A DNA stretch of 64,000 nt from Boswellia sacra. Taxonomy: Eukaryota; Streptophyta; Magnoliopsida; Sapindales; Burseraceae. Made by a program: the position numbers and the translations under genes. Below, piece by piece: positions 12,127 to 22,020 of this stretch; within the stretch, counting starts at the first letter, position 1; each line of letters starts with the position of its first letter. The stretch is taken from positions 1 through 64,000 of the forward strand of contig SNVD02012909.1 of NCBI GenBank assembly GCA_013180625.2. Direction: 5' to 3'. The notes under the pieces are model-generated. The model did no database searches and was not told the DNA's origin. It saw only the letters and a list, made by a program, of their open reading frames with translations.

Positions 12127-13075
12127 CTAAATAATAAGGAAAAATTAAAAAAATAAACACTTTTAGGGGTCTCAAGTGAAATTTAGATACACCCTAAAAA
12201 ATTTTCGTGTCATAGACACTTTCTTCGAAAAATGACTAAAATACCCTTTAAAATTCAATTTATTCATAAACTCTTTATTTCCCTCTTTCCTTCACTTACC
12301 TCTTCCTATTTCAATAATTGTGTCCTATTTCCGTAACCGTTTATTGTTATCCAGCTTCCAATAACCCTCGACACCATCGAAAACGCAGCAAGAGGAACGA
12401 GAAACTTATCCTGTGTTTAGAGATTTGGGGTAGATTTTAAGAATTTTGAATTTGGGGATTTGAGTTTAAACTCGTATTTTGTATTTATTTTGTGTTTATG
12501 GGGTTAAACGAAGTGTTATTTAATTGATTTTTTTGTTTGATGTGCGTAAAAATGGTGAAAATCGACGCGTTTCGTCGTGACGAAGAGGATACTCGACATG
12601 TCGAGTCCTGTCGGATGCTTCAACCAACACTCGCCATCATCGTCGGTGTTCACTCGAAACTAGACATAACATGTCGAGTCTTGTTAGATGCATGAACTGA
12701 CACTCGATATAAAGTGTCGAGTCTTATCGGATGCACAAACTGACACTCGCCATCAAGGCATTTTCGAAGACTCGACACGTTATGTCGAGTGTCGGTCTGT
12801 ACATCCGACAATACTCGACACGTTATATCTAGTGTCGAGTGAACACCGACGATGATGGCGAGTGTCGGTTGAAGCATCCGACAAAATTCGACATGTCGAG
12901 TATACTATTCGTCACGACAAAAATGCGTTTTTTTTTTTAAGTTTGAGTCTCAAAGAACATTTTAATCATTTTTTTAAAAAAGTGTCTATGACATAAAAAT
13001 TTTTTAAAATGTATCTAAATTTCATTTACGACTCTTAATTTTATCTATTTTTTAATTTTTCTTAATAATAATGAT
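12127..13075. mobile_element. Inverted-repeat element with a palindromic core
   Basis: Near-matching inverted arms of about 110 bp flank the unit; for example 12181-12222 (ATTTAGATACACCCTAAAAA...) pairs with 12979-13020. Between them is a unique segment (about 12240-12550) and then a palindromic core (about 12560-12935). The core is built from GC-richer words such as CTCGACATGTCGAGT, GTCGGATGC and GACACTCGCCATCATCG, repeated in tandem and mirrored. The left part 12590-12700 matches the reverse complement of 12800-12905 closely. I found no clear target duplication. It is probably a non-autonomous foldback or Mutator-like element. Confidence 0.6.
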
Positions 13076-13670
13076 ATGATCCTTTCTTCTTTTTAAAAGA
13101 AAACTTTACAATACCGGATATAAAGACTCTATACCCTGCTCGTAAGTTGTGAATAACATATTTGAGATTAGGGAAATCAAGGTTTGGCGAATTTCACCTT
13201 CATCTCTCAGGTTTCAGAAATATACACTGCACTAAACTAACATCCTGCTCTCAACTGATGAAACGGAAAGGGAGTGACTGAAAATGGCAGAATCCTGTCT
13301 CAGAGCGTAAATGACTGTTTTATCCTAGTTGAAGTCAAATGAGTCCAAAAAGTAATTAATATTTACATTTATCTAACTAAGTAAATGATTATTTAATATA
13401 GAAAATATTACAATTTACCCTTAAGTTTAAGCTAAAATAAAATTTTCCCTTAAAAAATTGGGAATTGTAAATTGTTTCCTGGATTTCGAATTTTTCCATT
13501 AATTTAATCAGCATAAGGATAAAATAGGAAAAAGATTAAAACAAAGATCTGTACAATAAAAATAATTCCAAATAATTAATAATGGTTAAAAAATTATTGA
13601 AAACATAATAAAAATATATTAAATATATTAAATAATAAATTACTATAAATTAAAAAATGGGACACCAGAT

Positions 13671-14351
13671 GTGCTCTCTTTTTCGTTTCTCTCACCTGCC
13701 CCACCAACCATCCAAAGTTCCATCTCTCCTTCTCAGTCTGTAAATTCTTCACAAAATAGAAGCCTGCAAATTTTTTACCCCACACAACACAACACCTCTC
13801 TTCTCTTTCTCCACTTCTTCTATTATGCACAACAACCAGAGAAAATGCCCGAACCGGACGAAGACAACCACTCCTACGGCCCTTTCAAGTCAAAGGACGT
13901 TATGGTCTCCATCATCGACTTGGACGTCATTGATCTCAACCTCAAGCAATCCTTGACCTTAGATTAGATCGACCTAGTCTCCCTTTTCTTACCTCTGAGC
14001 ATCCTTCTTCTCCTCTCTGGGTCGTCTCTGACGCTTACCGCAATGACAGATTTGTTTGTTTCACTTCCGATTTGTTGGTTATTATTGACTCTGTAACTGA
14101 TTTCATTTTCGAAATTTTGTTACTTCACTGCTTTCAATTTTTGGTTTGGTGATTTCTTCCATGCATTTTAGTTTGTATCAATTTTGGATCAAAGAAGCCT
14201 TTGTTCGATTCTGAATTCTCTTGTTTTCTTATTATTATTATTATGATTATTTAATGGAGTTCTCTTGTTTTCGTCTGCTCAGGTGGTGAATTTTGGGAAT
14301 TTGAATACGAGGGAGGTGGTTTGTGAGGTTGTGGAAGTTCTCTCAAACAGG
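13671..14351 (+). pseudogene. Unrecognised coding fragment, two exon-like blocks
   Basis: From an ATG at 13844 a frame reads MPEPDEDNHSYGPFKSKD and on to NLKQSLTLD, then stops (TAG, about 13965). The next frame carries on with coding-like sequence (RPSLPFLTSEHPSSPLW, VSDAYRNDRFVCFTSD), which suggests a one-step frameshift near 13960. A second block after CTCAG near 14282 reads VVNFGNLNTREVV and ends at a GTGAGC donor near 14351. A pyrimidine-rich leader precedes the ATG. I do not recognise the protein. It could be the broken 5' end of a host gene. Confidence 0.35.
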
Positions 14352-14732
14352 TGAGCTTTTCTTGTATGTTCCTTGTATATGTGTCATGAATGCGTAATAT
14401 ATTATTCTTCCAAACTGTATGTCTTGAACCATATATATTACTATGATAGTTTATGTAATTATCTATCATAGTAATATATACAATTTTGAATGAATTTGTG
14501 CTTCTTTTGGAATCTTGTTTGTCTACTTTATTGCTACTTTTATATCAAATTAAATAAATAATTAGTTGGTGACGCTAAGCATTCTGGTTATTTGGAAATT
14601 GAGCTGATGCATTACATTGAAATATTTGAAGTTTCATTAGAGTTGATTTAGGTTTTTTTTTTTTTTTTTTTTTTCCCTTATTTGCTTTGGGGTGTTATGT
14701 TGAGTATTGTGTTTTTCTAAAGCAAAATTATA

Positions 14733-15495
14733 ATGGTGCTCTGAAAAGATGGTACTGCAGGCAAGTTGCAGAATTGGTTATACACACTCCTTTCATGACC
14801 ACCACCCTGCAATCATAAATCCATTTTTGTAATCAAACAAGATAAAGTGGTAGCACATAACATCAATATAAATATGCTCAAAACCATATAAGTAACTTTT
14901 GTTGGATTCAAAATTGGTCCAAGAAGGGTCCAGCAATTACCTAAGAGAGCATGGGACCTCAGATAACAATTCTGATTGCAAATACAAGAAAAGAAACAGA
15001 ACCATTTCATCAAAATTTATTGCATATTCACATTGCCAAGATCATGAACGAAAATTCAGAAATTATCATTGGAACCAAAGCCGAAATTTATGGCAAAAAC
15101 AATAGATTGTAAACAACTAAAGGAACTGATTCTCACCAATCATTAGTTAATGAAACCCCAGATCTCAATCAGGTTAATAATCATAAGAAGGTAAATCCAA
15201 GGGCAAAAAATTGCAAATGTGAACATTCATAAGGCTTCAAGATTAAGATAACATATAAAGTGAAACTCACATTGCTTGATGACATTGAAGGGATCAAGGT
15301 GCCACCATTGCTAGATGGAATAGGGAACATGGATGGTGATCCAGAGCCTAATCTCTGAGAAGGGATACTGAGCTGCTCATAGAGAGCCATTTTGTTCCTT
15401 GGAGGTGGCCTTGGTCCTCCTTTGTCTGCATCATTCACATGAAGCCTAGGAAACATAGGACCTGTAACCTTTCCCTCATCTTTTCCTCCTCTCAT
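14733..15495 (-). pseudogene. ELF3: Truncated EARLY FLOWERING 3 (ELF3) 5' fragment
   Basis: ELF3 is a scaffold of the evening complex of the plant circadian clock. Exon 1 (15495-15271, 75 codons) starts [10 protein letters not shown] and contains [20 protein letters not shown] and [15 protein letters not shown], the conserved N-terminal block. It ends at the good donor GTGAGT. After an intron a CAG acceptor at 14809-14807 opens a second exon reading GGGHERSVYNQFCNLPAVPS, similar to the start of ELF3 exon 2 in some eudicots. Homology stops near 14733. Full-length ELF3 is about 700 residues in four exons and nothing more of it lies downstream. The 5' leader seems to continue to about 15960. A run of 22 T at 14653-14674 lies near the break. 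Exon 1 identity is firm, exon 2 likely. Confidence 0.82.
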
Positions 15496-15959
15496 ATTTG
15501 CTCTGTGCTAGTCCTTCACCACAAATTCCACTCTCCTAAACTATTTTTCTCACCAATTTCACAACAAAATCTCATTTCCGTCAAACTTCCAAACTCAATT
15601 GCTCAAATGCTCAGAACACAAGTCTTTTATGGTGAAATTCAACCATCAACAACCCAACAAAAAGTCCTCTCTCAAATTCACAACACCCCAGATCAACCCA
15701 CCTCAACTAAACAAATCCTGTGGCTCAAAACCATAAAAAAACAAACAGAACAAAAAGCACAACAGGTTCACAAGCAACCAAAACCAACCCACTTCACAAA
15801 ACCAATTCCTCAGACCAAAAATTCGAGAAACCTACAACAATAACTCGAGAATCTCACACTCTCAACCAAAATTCAGAACCCCTCAGCAAAAAAGCAAAAC
15901 CATTGGCAACAACATCTAAGGTAAGGAAACAAAAACAAAATAAACAAGAAAAGCACTGA

Positions 15960-16868
15960 AAAGAGATCAGATAGAAAGATGTTGTCAGAAAGGATAGATT
16001 CTACTGGCTACAACGAGAGGGTTGCTTTGGAAATTCCACAACAACAAAAAGCTAACATGGGAACCCAATAAAAATAACAACAAAGAGATGTGGGCAATGT
16101 AGGACCCAAATAAGTGGATAGAATCACAGAACTGAAAGACCCCCTTTATCCTCTACAGTACTTTGCATGTACAATACCTTCAACAAGGCTAGGAACTCTC
16201 GGATACAAGCTGACCTGAAAGGTGGTCATGAAAGCTTGTTTCTAAACCAGCTAAAGAACTGAATTAGACTATTGGAGCTAGCCTTCTTGTAGGAGTGTGT
16301 TGATTAACAGAGATTAATGATCATCTTACTTTGCAATATGAATGGTTATGTAACAAACATAACTAAATACAAAGGCTCTAAAACCAACCTTGTTTGTTGC
16401 CTTTTTTTGTATATATTGCTGCTAAATCACGTGAAATCAGTTCATTTGACTAATTGACAATATTGCTGCTAGGCCTAGGCAATATTGTATATATTAATAT
16501 TAATAGTACAAACTGTCGCTGGTGCTTTAATATTAAACCCCATCTCTCATTAGTGTAATAACAACTTATCAATCATATTTTACACTCGAGGCAAACCAAG
16601 GCAAAAGAGAAACACTAGAGTGAATGTGCAACTGAATCCATGTGTAGCTAGCTCTTCTATATTGTTAAAACTGAATCCATGTGTATAATAATAACTGAAT
16701 TAGCTTCATTAGTTTCCAAAGATATATGGACAGTCAGCACCGATCTCTTTGAGTTATGAATTCTGTGTTGGTTTTATTGAATTGGTTTTCATTACTCTAG
16801 GAATGATTTTGACTTGTATGCTTATATTCATTTGATTCGTTTTTAATTGAACTTCTTTTTATATATAG
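15960..16868. other. Intergenic, no gene seen
   Basis: This stretch is AT-rich, with no coding frame or repeat boundary I can support. It presumably contains the upstream flank of the ELF3 fragment and the undefined left end of the Harbinger remnant. Confidence 0.4.
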
Positions 16869-17975
16869 ATGTCTCAAAATTCTGAGAATAGTAGGGCTAA
16901 TTGGACTGATCCCATTCAAAGAAAACAATTAATTGATCTTTGTATCCAAGAGGTGAATAATTTTTGTTTTATTCATATTGTTTACTCAAACTAATAATTG
17001 TTTTTGTAAATCAATATTATCTAGTTGATGCTGCATACACACACACGAGAGGATTTATGGCACCGTATCGTCATATTCGATATTGGTTAAAAGACTTTCG
17101 TTTTGGTGGTCGAGCAAATGGAAAAGAGGAAACGTTCAACCATTGTCATGCCAAACTTCGAAAGATGTCAATTGCAGATGTATTATTTTCTAAATTTGAT
17201 GATAAAGAAGTTCAACTAGAGGATGAGGAAGCATATCAGAATCAAATACCAACCACAAGTCAATCCAATAGAGCATCAGAGCAAGCTTTTATGCACCAAC
17301 TTCGGGACCAAATTGCTAATCAATTATTTCAAGCTTATAATTAAATTTTTATGGTCTTGCTACATTGAAGAATTTTAATAATTATAGTGTTGAGATCGGT
17401 TTATCTATTACTTACATTGTTTTGTTATTTTTATTAACGTAGTTTAGTTAAAATAACTAATTTAAAGAAAACTTGGTCAATAATTGATAAGAATAAATTT
17501 AAAAAAATATAATCAATTAGAAATTAAAAAAATTATTAATTAAAATATAATTAATAAATATTAAATTTATAATTATTTATAATTTTGATTTAATTTTATT
17601 AAATTTTTAATTTTTAAAGGATTGTAAGAAATATAATATTAACTATTTAAATGAAAAAGAATTTTTATTTTATTTTAGTAAATATTTATTTTTTAAAGGT
17701 TTGTAAAAAATATAATATTAATTATTTAAATGAAAAAGAATTTTAGTTTAATTTTGTTAACTATTCAATTTTTAAAGAATTGTATAAATATAATATAAAC
17801 ATATTACATTTCAATAAAGGTAAAAAAGTCATATTAAAGATAAAATATTTCTTTGTCACTTTTTTTAAGTGGTATCTAAAAGAGCAAACAAACATCCTAT
17901 TAAGTGGTATAAATTAAGTCCTAAAAAGTGTTTAGATTTAAAAAGTGTTAAGTAATTGAAACAAACACAACCTAA
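16869..17975 (+). mobile_element. PIF/Harbinger remnant: Myb-like start joined to transposase end
   Basis: An ATG at 16869 opens MSQNSENSRANWTDP then RKQLIDLCIQEV, typical of the Myb/SANT-like accessory protein of plant Harbinger elements. Only about 70 bp later a frame (17024-17344) reads DAAYTHTRGFMAPYRHIRYW and FRFGGRANGKEETFNHCHAK, the C-terminal part of the DDE_Tnp_4 (HARBI1-like) nuclease, followed by an acidic tail ending at TAA 17342-17344. The N-terminal catalytic part of the transposase is missing, so this is an internal-deletion derivative. A long AT-rich 3' region ends in a TIR-like sequence (about 17930-17972, ending ...AACACAACC) followed by TAA, the usual Harbinger target. I could not find the left end. 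Confidence 0.65.
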
Positions 17976-18486
17976 GAGTTAATGATTTTTTTAAATATAA
18001 AATTAGTTTTTTAAATATTTTAAATAAATTTTCTTTAATTAAAGGGTATTAAATTTATATCACAAATTAAATCTTCTCTCTCCTGCTTTACCGACCAAGT
18101 TAAAGAATAAATTCGAAATTCAAAGAGTAAATTTGCAATTATCAATCTCTCAATAGAATTCTATTTAAGCTTAACCTCAGGGGGTGAACTGTAATGTTCT
18201 CTTTAATATTTAATTCATTTTTTTTTTTAATTTTCTTGATCCTTCGTCCAACTAATTTCATTCCCACTCCTTTGTACTCAAAACAAATAGTAAATTGGGT
18301 GATAATTGGAAAGTTGATGAAGAAGAAAAAGATATAGAAACTTCAATTAAAAGTTTTACACACCACAGTCCCAAACCTCAGCCATAACACATCACAATCC
18401 CAAACCTCAATAATACACACCTTTATCACACAACAGACATTAGCTGCAAATCTTAGCTCGAATTGGTTGTTAAAAGAGAAGAGATG

Positions 18487-18658
18487 TGTTACATTCACAT
18501 TAACTAAGTATGAGATTAATTGATGGTATTGCTAAAATCCCACATCAACTAAATATGAGATTAGTTGGTGGCTTATAAGCCTATGAACACCCTCCCCTTA
18601 GAAGCTGATTTTTAAGAATAAGTTTTATCCATGGGTTTGTAACAATTGGTATCAGAAC
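18487..18658 (+). mobile_element. Miniature LTR plus primer-binding site (TRIM-like)
   Basis: A TG...CA unit (18487-18644, TGTTACATTC...TTGTAACA) of about 158 bp is followed at once by TTGGTATCAGAACC. This is close to TGGTATCAGAGC, the binding site for initiator tRNA-Met. It shares words with the array at 19224-19832 (CATCAACTAA..ATGAGATTAG, GGCTTATAAGCC, TTTGTAACA) in opposite orientation. No coding region follows. It is a TRIM-type LTR, probably solo or broken. Confidence 0.65.
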
Positions 18659-18883
18659 CAGGTTAAGCCTCAATAGTTTCTTCACCCACTTCATTAGACA
18701 CATCCATTACTTGATCAATCTTGATCATGACTTTTCAGAACAACACAATCATTATTTTACTCCTCAATTCTTGTTAACTTATTGAGAATGCTGTTATTGA
18801 TTCCTCCAACTTTTGAACTCGCTTCTCAAGTCTTTGCCAAGCATGGTGATCCATGTCTGAACACAATGTGTGTTCCATGCCTT

Positions 18884-19205
18884 GCTCTAATACCAAATGA
18901 TTCGAACGTAAAAATGGATTGGTTATTTCGAGAGAACCACTCTCCAAAACCAAATAGATTTCATAAATTCTTCAATCTCCTCTTTGTTTTCATTATTGAA
19001 GGGTTTAAATACAAATTCAAATACAATCATAAAAGGATAAGATAAACACAAATAAAATAAATAACAATTATTAAATCTAAAAAATGATAACAACTTATTT
19101 CACATAACCTCATAATCCTAATAAAACTACTCAAATTCCTATGTAACTTTATCGTACCAAACATGATCTTCCATAACTACCCATGATCTTCTGGGATTCG
19201 TAACA
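18884..19205 (-). mobile_element. Second small LTR with primer site
   Basis: A TG...CA unit 18898-19205 (TGATTCGAACG...GATTCGTAACA, 308 bp) has next to it, on the minus strand, TTGGTATTAGAGC (18896-18884). That resembles the tRNA-Met primer site with one change. The sequence between 18660 and 18883 could be its internal region. It differs from the neighbouring TRIM LTRs, so it is a separate small LTR element. Moderate certainty. Confidence 0.5.
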
Positions 19206-19223
19206 TTTGGTGCGCCAAATCAT

Positions 19224-19832
19224 TGTTACAAACCCATGGGTAGCACTCATCCTTAAAACCTGGCTTGTAAGGAGAAGGTGTTCATAGGCTTATAAACCAC
19301 CAACTAATCCCATTCTCAGTCGATGTGGGATCCTAGGAACACCATCAACTAATCTCATACTTAGTTGATGTAAATCGTAACACACCACCACGCTTCTGAC
19401 ATCGATGTCCACGACGGTCCACTCTGGGTGGCCCACTCTGGCCTTTCTAGGTCGTAAATTCTTAGGTCGCCCCTTCAGCAATGTGGGCCTCGTGTGGGTT
19501 AGCTCTGATGCCAATTGTTACAAAACCATAGGTAAAACTCATCCTTAAAAATCAGTTTGTAAAGAGAGAATGTCCATAGGCTTATAAGCCACCAACTAAT
19601 CCCATACTTAATTGATGTGGGATCCTAGCAACACCATCAACTTATCTCATACTTAGTTGATGTGGATCGTAATATATTGTTATAAACCCATAGGTAGAAT
19701 CCATCCTTAAAAATCGGCTTGTAAAGGGAGGCCCATTGGCTTATAAGCCACCACTAATCTCATACTTAGTCGATATAGGATCTTAACAACACCATCAACT
19801 AATCTCATACTTAGTTGATGTGGATCGTAACA
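19224..19832 (-). mobile_element. TRIM retroelement array with three LTRs
   Basis: Three related LTRs lie in a row: 19224-19382, 19516-about 19676 and 19678-19832. Each begins TGTTA(C/T)AAACCC-like and ends near GATCGTAA(CA) on the plus strand. They share GGCTTATAAGCC-like, CACCATCAACT and CTCATACTTAGT words. Between the first two is a 133-bp internal segment whose edge GCTCTGATGCCA (19502-19513) is, on the minus strand, a tRNA-Met primer site next to an LTR. The arrangement LTR-internal-LTR-LTR is typical of TRIM elements that recombined unequally. There is no protein-coding capacity. Confidence 0.75.
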
Positions 19833-19980
19833 AAATGTAAACCCAATTTTGGATTTAGTAAACTGGGCGAACAAAGGAATTACAATGCAAACCCAATTCT
19901 CAAATCCATTCTCTCAAAAAACTTATTTGAGTTCTCAAATCATCTTATCAAACCAAATTAAATCCAATCCATCAACCATG

Positions 19981-20127
19981 GGGAACATGGAGAATCTACT
20001 GAACAAGACCATGGATTTTCTATTCGAAGCTTGCCCACAAGTTGTTGCAACCCTAGGGGAGAAGGAGGAGAAATTAGGGAAACTGAAAGTCAAGAAAGCC
20101 ATTAATGAAGGCAAGAATCTACGATAA
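19981..20127 (+). CDS. Short unrecognised reading frame
   Basis: An in-frame ATG at about 19978 opens MGNMENLLNKTMDFLFEACP and continues KEEKLGKLKVKKAIN to a stop near 20125. The composition looks protein-like, with Lys/Glu-rich helical character, but I do not recognise it. It lies between the TRIM array and the first CACTA element and could be the remnant of a host exon. The sequence from 20130 to 20570 shows nothing more than GATG/GGTG-rich low-complexity DNA. Confidence 0.25.
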   Translation, partial: GNMENLLNKTMDFLFEACPQVVATLGEKEEKLGKLKVKKAINEGKNLR

Positions 20128-21269
20128 GAGTGCCATTTGTAAGCTCATCGAGCAGATGAATCAAATGGTGAGATGCGAAAGTGGATATGTTGGAAGTGTG
20201 CGGCAATGGTGATTTTCTAGTGGGTTGTTGGCAATGGTGATTTTGCAGTGGTGATGCAAAGCAGCAAATGATGCTTCGATTAGTGATGCGGTTGTGGGGT
20301 GTAATGCATAATGGATGTTGGTGGTGGTGACACAATGTTGATGATGATGCGATAGTGATGGTAAATGGGGTATTGGCGTGATATAAGAAGCCATCTAAGG
20401 TTAGGGATTTGATTAATGTTATTTATGTATTGACAAAAAAGTTAATTTATTTTAAATTTTTATTCGTAATTTAAGTTTTTTTAACATAACAATTGTTCTT
20501 ATTGGTACACATGTGAAGCCTAAATGATTGATATTCTTTCCTTTAGACTGATAGAATTATAATATCAACTCACTACTACAAAAAGGATCTTTTACTGCAC
20601 TCATTTACCGTAGGCCTTTAAAAATGCGGTAAAAGTTCGAATTTTGTGGCGGGCTACTAAACCTGCAGTAAAATTTATGGACTTTACGGCGGTTTTAGAG
20701 GCCCGTAGTAAAAACTTTTTATATAATCGAATTATTATATTTGATCCCTCTCTTTTACGCCATTCTCCCACCTCTCTCTCTCTCTCTTTTATGCTTCCGC
20801 CTCTCAAATCCCTAATTTCATCTCCTCTTCTCTGCCTTCATCGTGCCTTTCATTTTATCTCTCTGTCTCACCAGCACACAAACAAAAAATTTCATCATCA
20901 ACCACTATATTTTCATTTTATCTCTCTGTCTCACCAACACAAAAACAGAAAATCTCAGATTCGCTTCCTCTTCTCGATCCTCCGACTGTAAGTGTATCTC
21001 AACCCCAGATTTTTCTGATTTTGCCCCTCAATCTAATCTCTTTCTTGGGTCTAATCTCCTCTCCTCTCCTCCCTTTTTTTTCTTTATTTAATTTCTTTTT
21101 TATATATTTCTCTTTTAGTTTTCCTTTCTTTTATTTCAGAAATTTCAAAATGAAACAAAAATTTGTGATTTGTTTGTATATCTTCGTCTTCGTCTTTGCT
21201 TTGAATCCAAAATCCCCTTTACTTCCTCTTCTCTCGCAAACCCTAATCCAAATCCCAAACCCATCGCCA

Positions 21270-21512
21270 ATGGCTGATCCACTCCTCGCCGAACATCCTC
21301 CTCCCAGCTCTAACCCTGACGACTTTGATTCCCTTGCTGTTCCACCTCTTGATCCTCTGTTCCTCTCTGCACACAATAATAACCCTTCCTCTTCCTTGGA
21401 CGATCTCGACTTCGTCCTTGACGAGAATTGCGATTTCGACCTCTCCTTCGATGATCTCAGCAACCTCTACTTCCCTTTTGAAGCCGACCCATTCTTCCTA
21501 CCCGAGGGGTAT
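21270..21512 (+). pseudogene. Captured N-terminus of a bZIP17/28-like factor
   Basis: The frame from ATG 21270 reads MADPLLAEHPPP, then DFDSLAVPPLDPLFLS, LDDLDFVLDENCDFDLSFDD and LYFPFEADPFFLPEG. This is the acidic activation region of plant membrane-bound bZIP factors of the bZIP17/28/49 group, which sense endoplasmic reticulum stress. The basic zipper, transmembrane helix and site-1 protease site are all absent, because homology ends near 21512. It lies inside CACTA element 1 and carries its 5' leader, so it was captured as genomic DNA. Identity rests on the PPLDPLFLS and DLDFxLDEN motifs recalled from bZIP28. Confidence 0.7.
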
Positions 21513-21879
21513 TTTAGTAATTCGGTAGCCCATTCTTCTAAAGCTGAAGCTCTTTCTCTTTGTTTATTATATGATTATTATTAAATTTTTTTTTATTTTC
21601 ACTTAATAGTTAAGTTTTACGTGTGTTTAAGCAATTAATTTGGATTTTAATAAATTATATTATTTAGCTGAAAATTTTTAATTCAAGGCTTAAAATTTTG
21701 TTAGTATGAGATCTAAATTAAATGAAATAAAGTCTATAGTCTCTAAATTTGTATTCTGATTTGTAATGCAACATTATTTGTGGTGATTTGATTATATGGT
21801 TTATATGGTTAATTAGACTCTAGAATTTAGTTGATGATAGTTGGTAATGAAAGGTTTGATCTGGTGTGGTTATTGCAGA

Positions 21880-22020
21880 TGGCTGCTGATTTCTTTTTAA
21901 ACTCTAAAGATAGTTTGAATCATCTGCGCGGGCGTCATGGGGATATGACCTTGATGTATAAGCGTCCAGCGTCAAAGGACCATTTCAGTGCAGACAAGAA
22001 AGATGAAAGCTCAAGTAATG
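21880..22020 (+). pseudogene. Captured exon of unknown origin
   Basis: After a TTGCAG acceptor near 21879 a frame reads MAADFFLNSKDSLNHL then GRHGDMTLMYKRPASKDH and DKKDESSS, ending by a GTAATG donor-like site near 22016. It looks like a real exon with splice edges but I do not recognise the protein. Two further exon-like blocks in the same element read GIDVGSATPALYNIGKGAVR (about 23490-23580) and MTIIVPTSMIAYLYLYSHRE, membrane-like (about 24437-24535). They may come from one captured gene. Confidence 0.35.

Noticed and set aside
12650..12877. 75-residue minus-strand open frame in the palindromic element
   Set aside because: It is produced by the repeated CTCGAC/GTCGAG words; its mirrored copies show no protein constraint.
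20161..20394. His/Pro-rich minus-strand open frames
   Set aside because: They reflect GGTG/GATG-rich low-complexity DNA, with no conserved motif.
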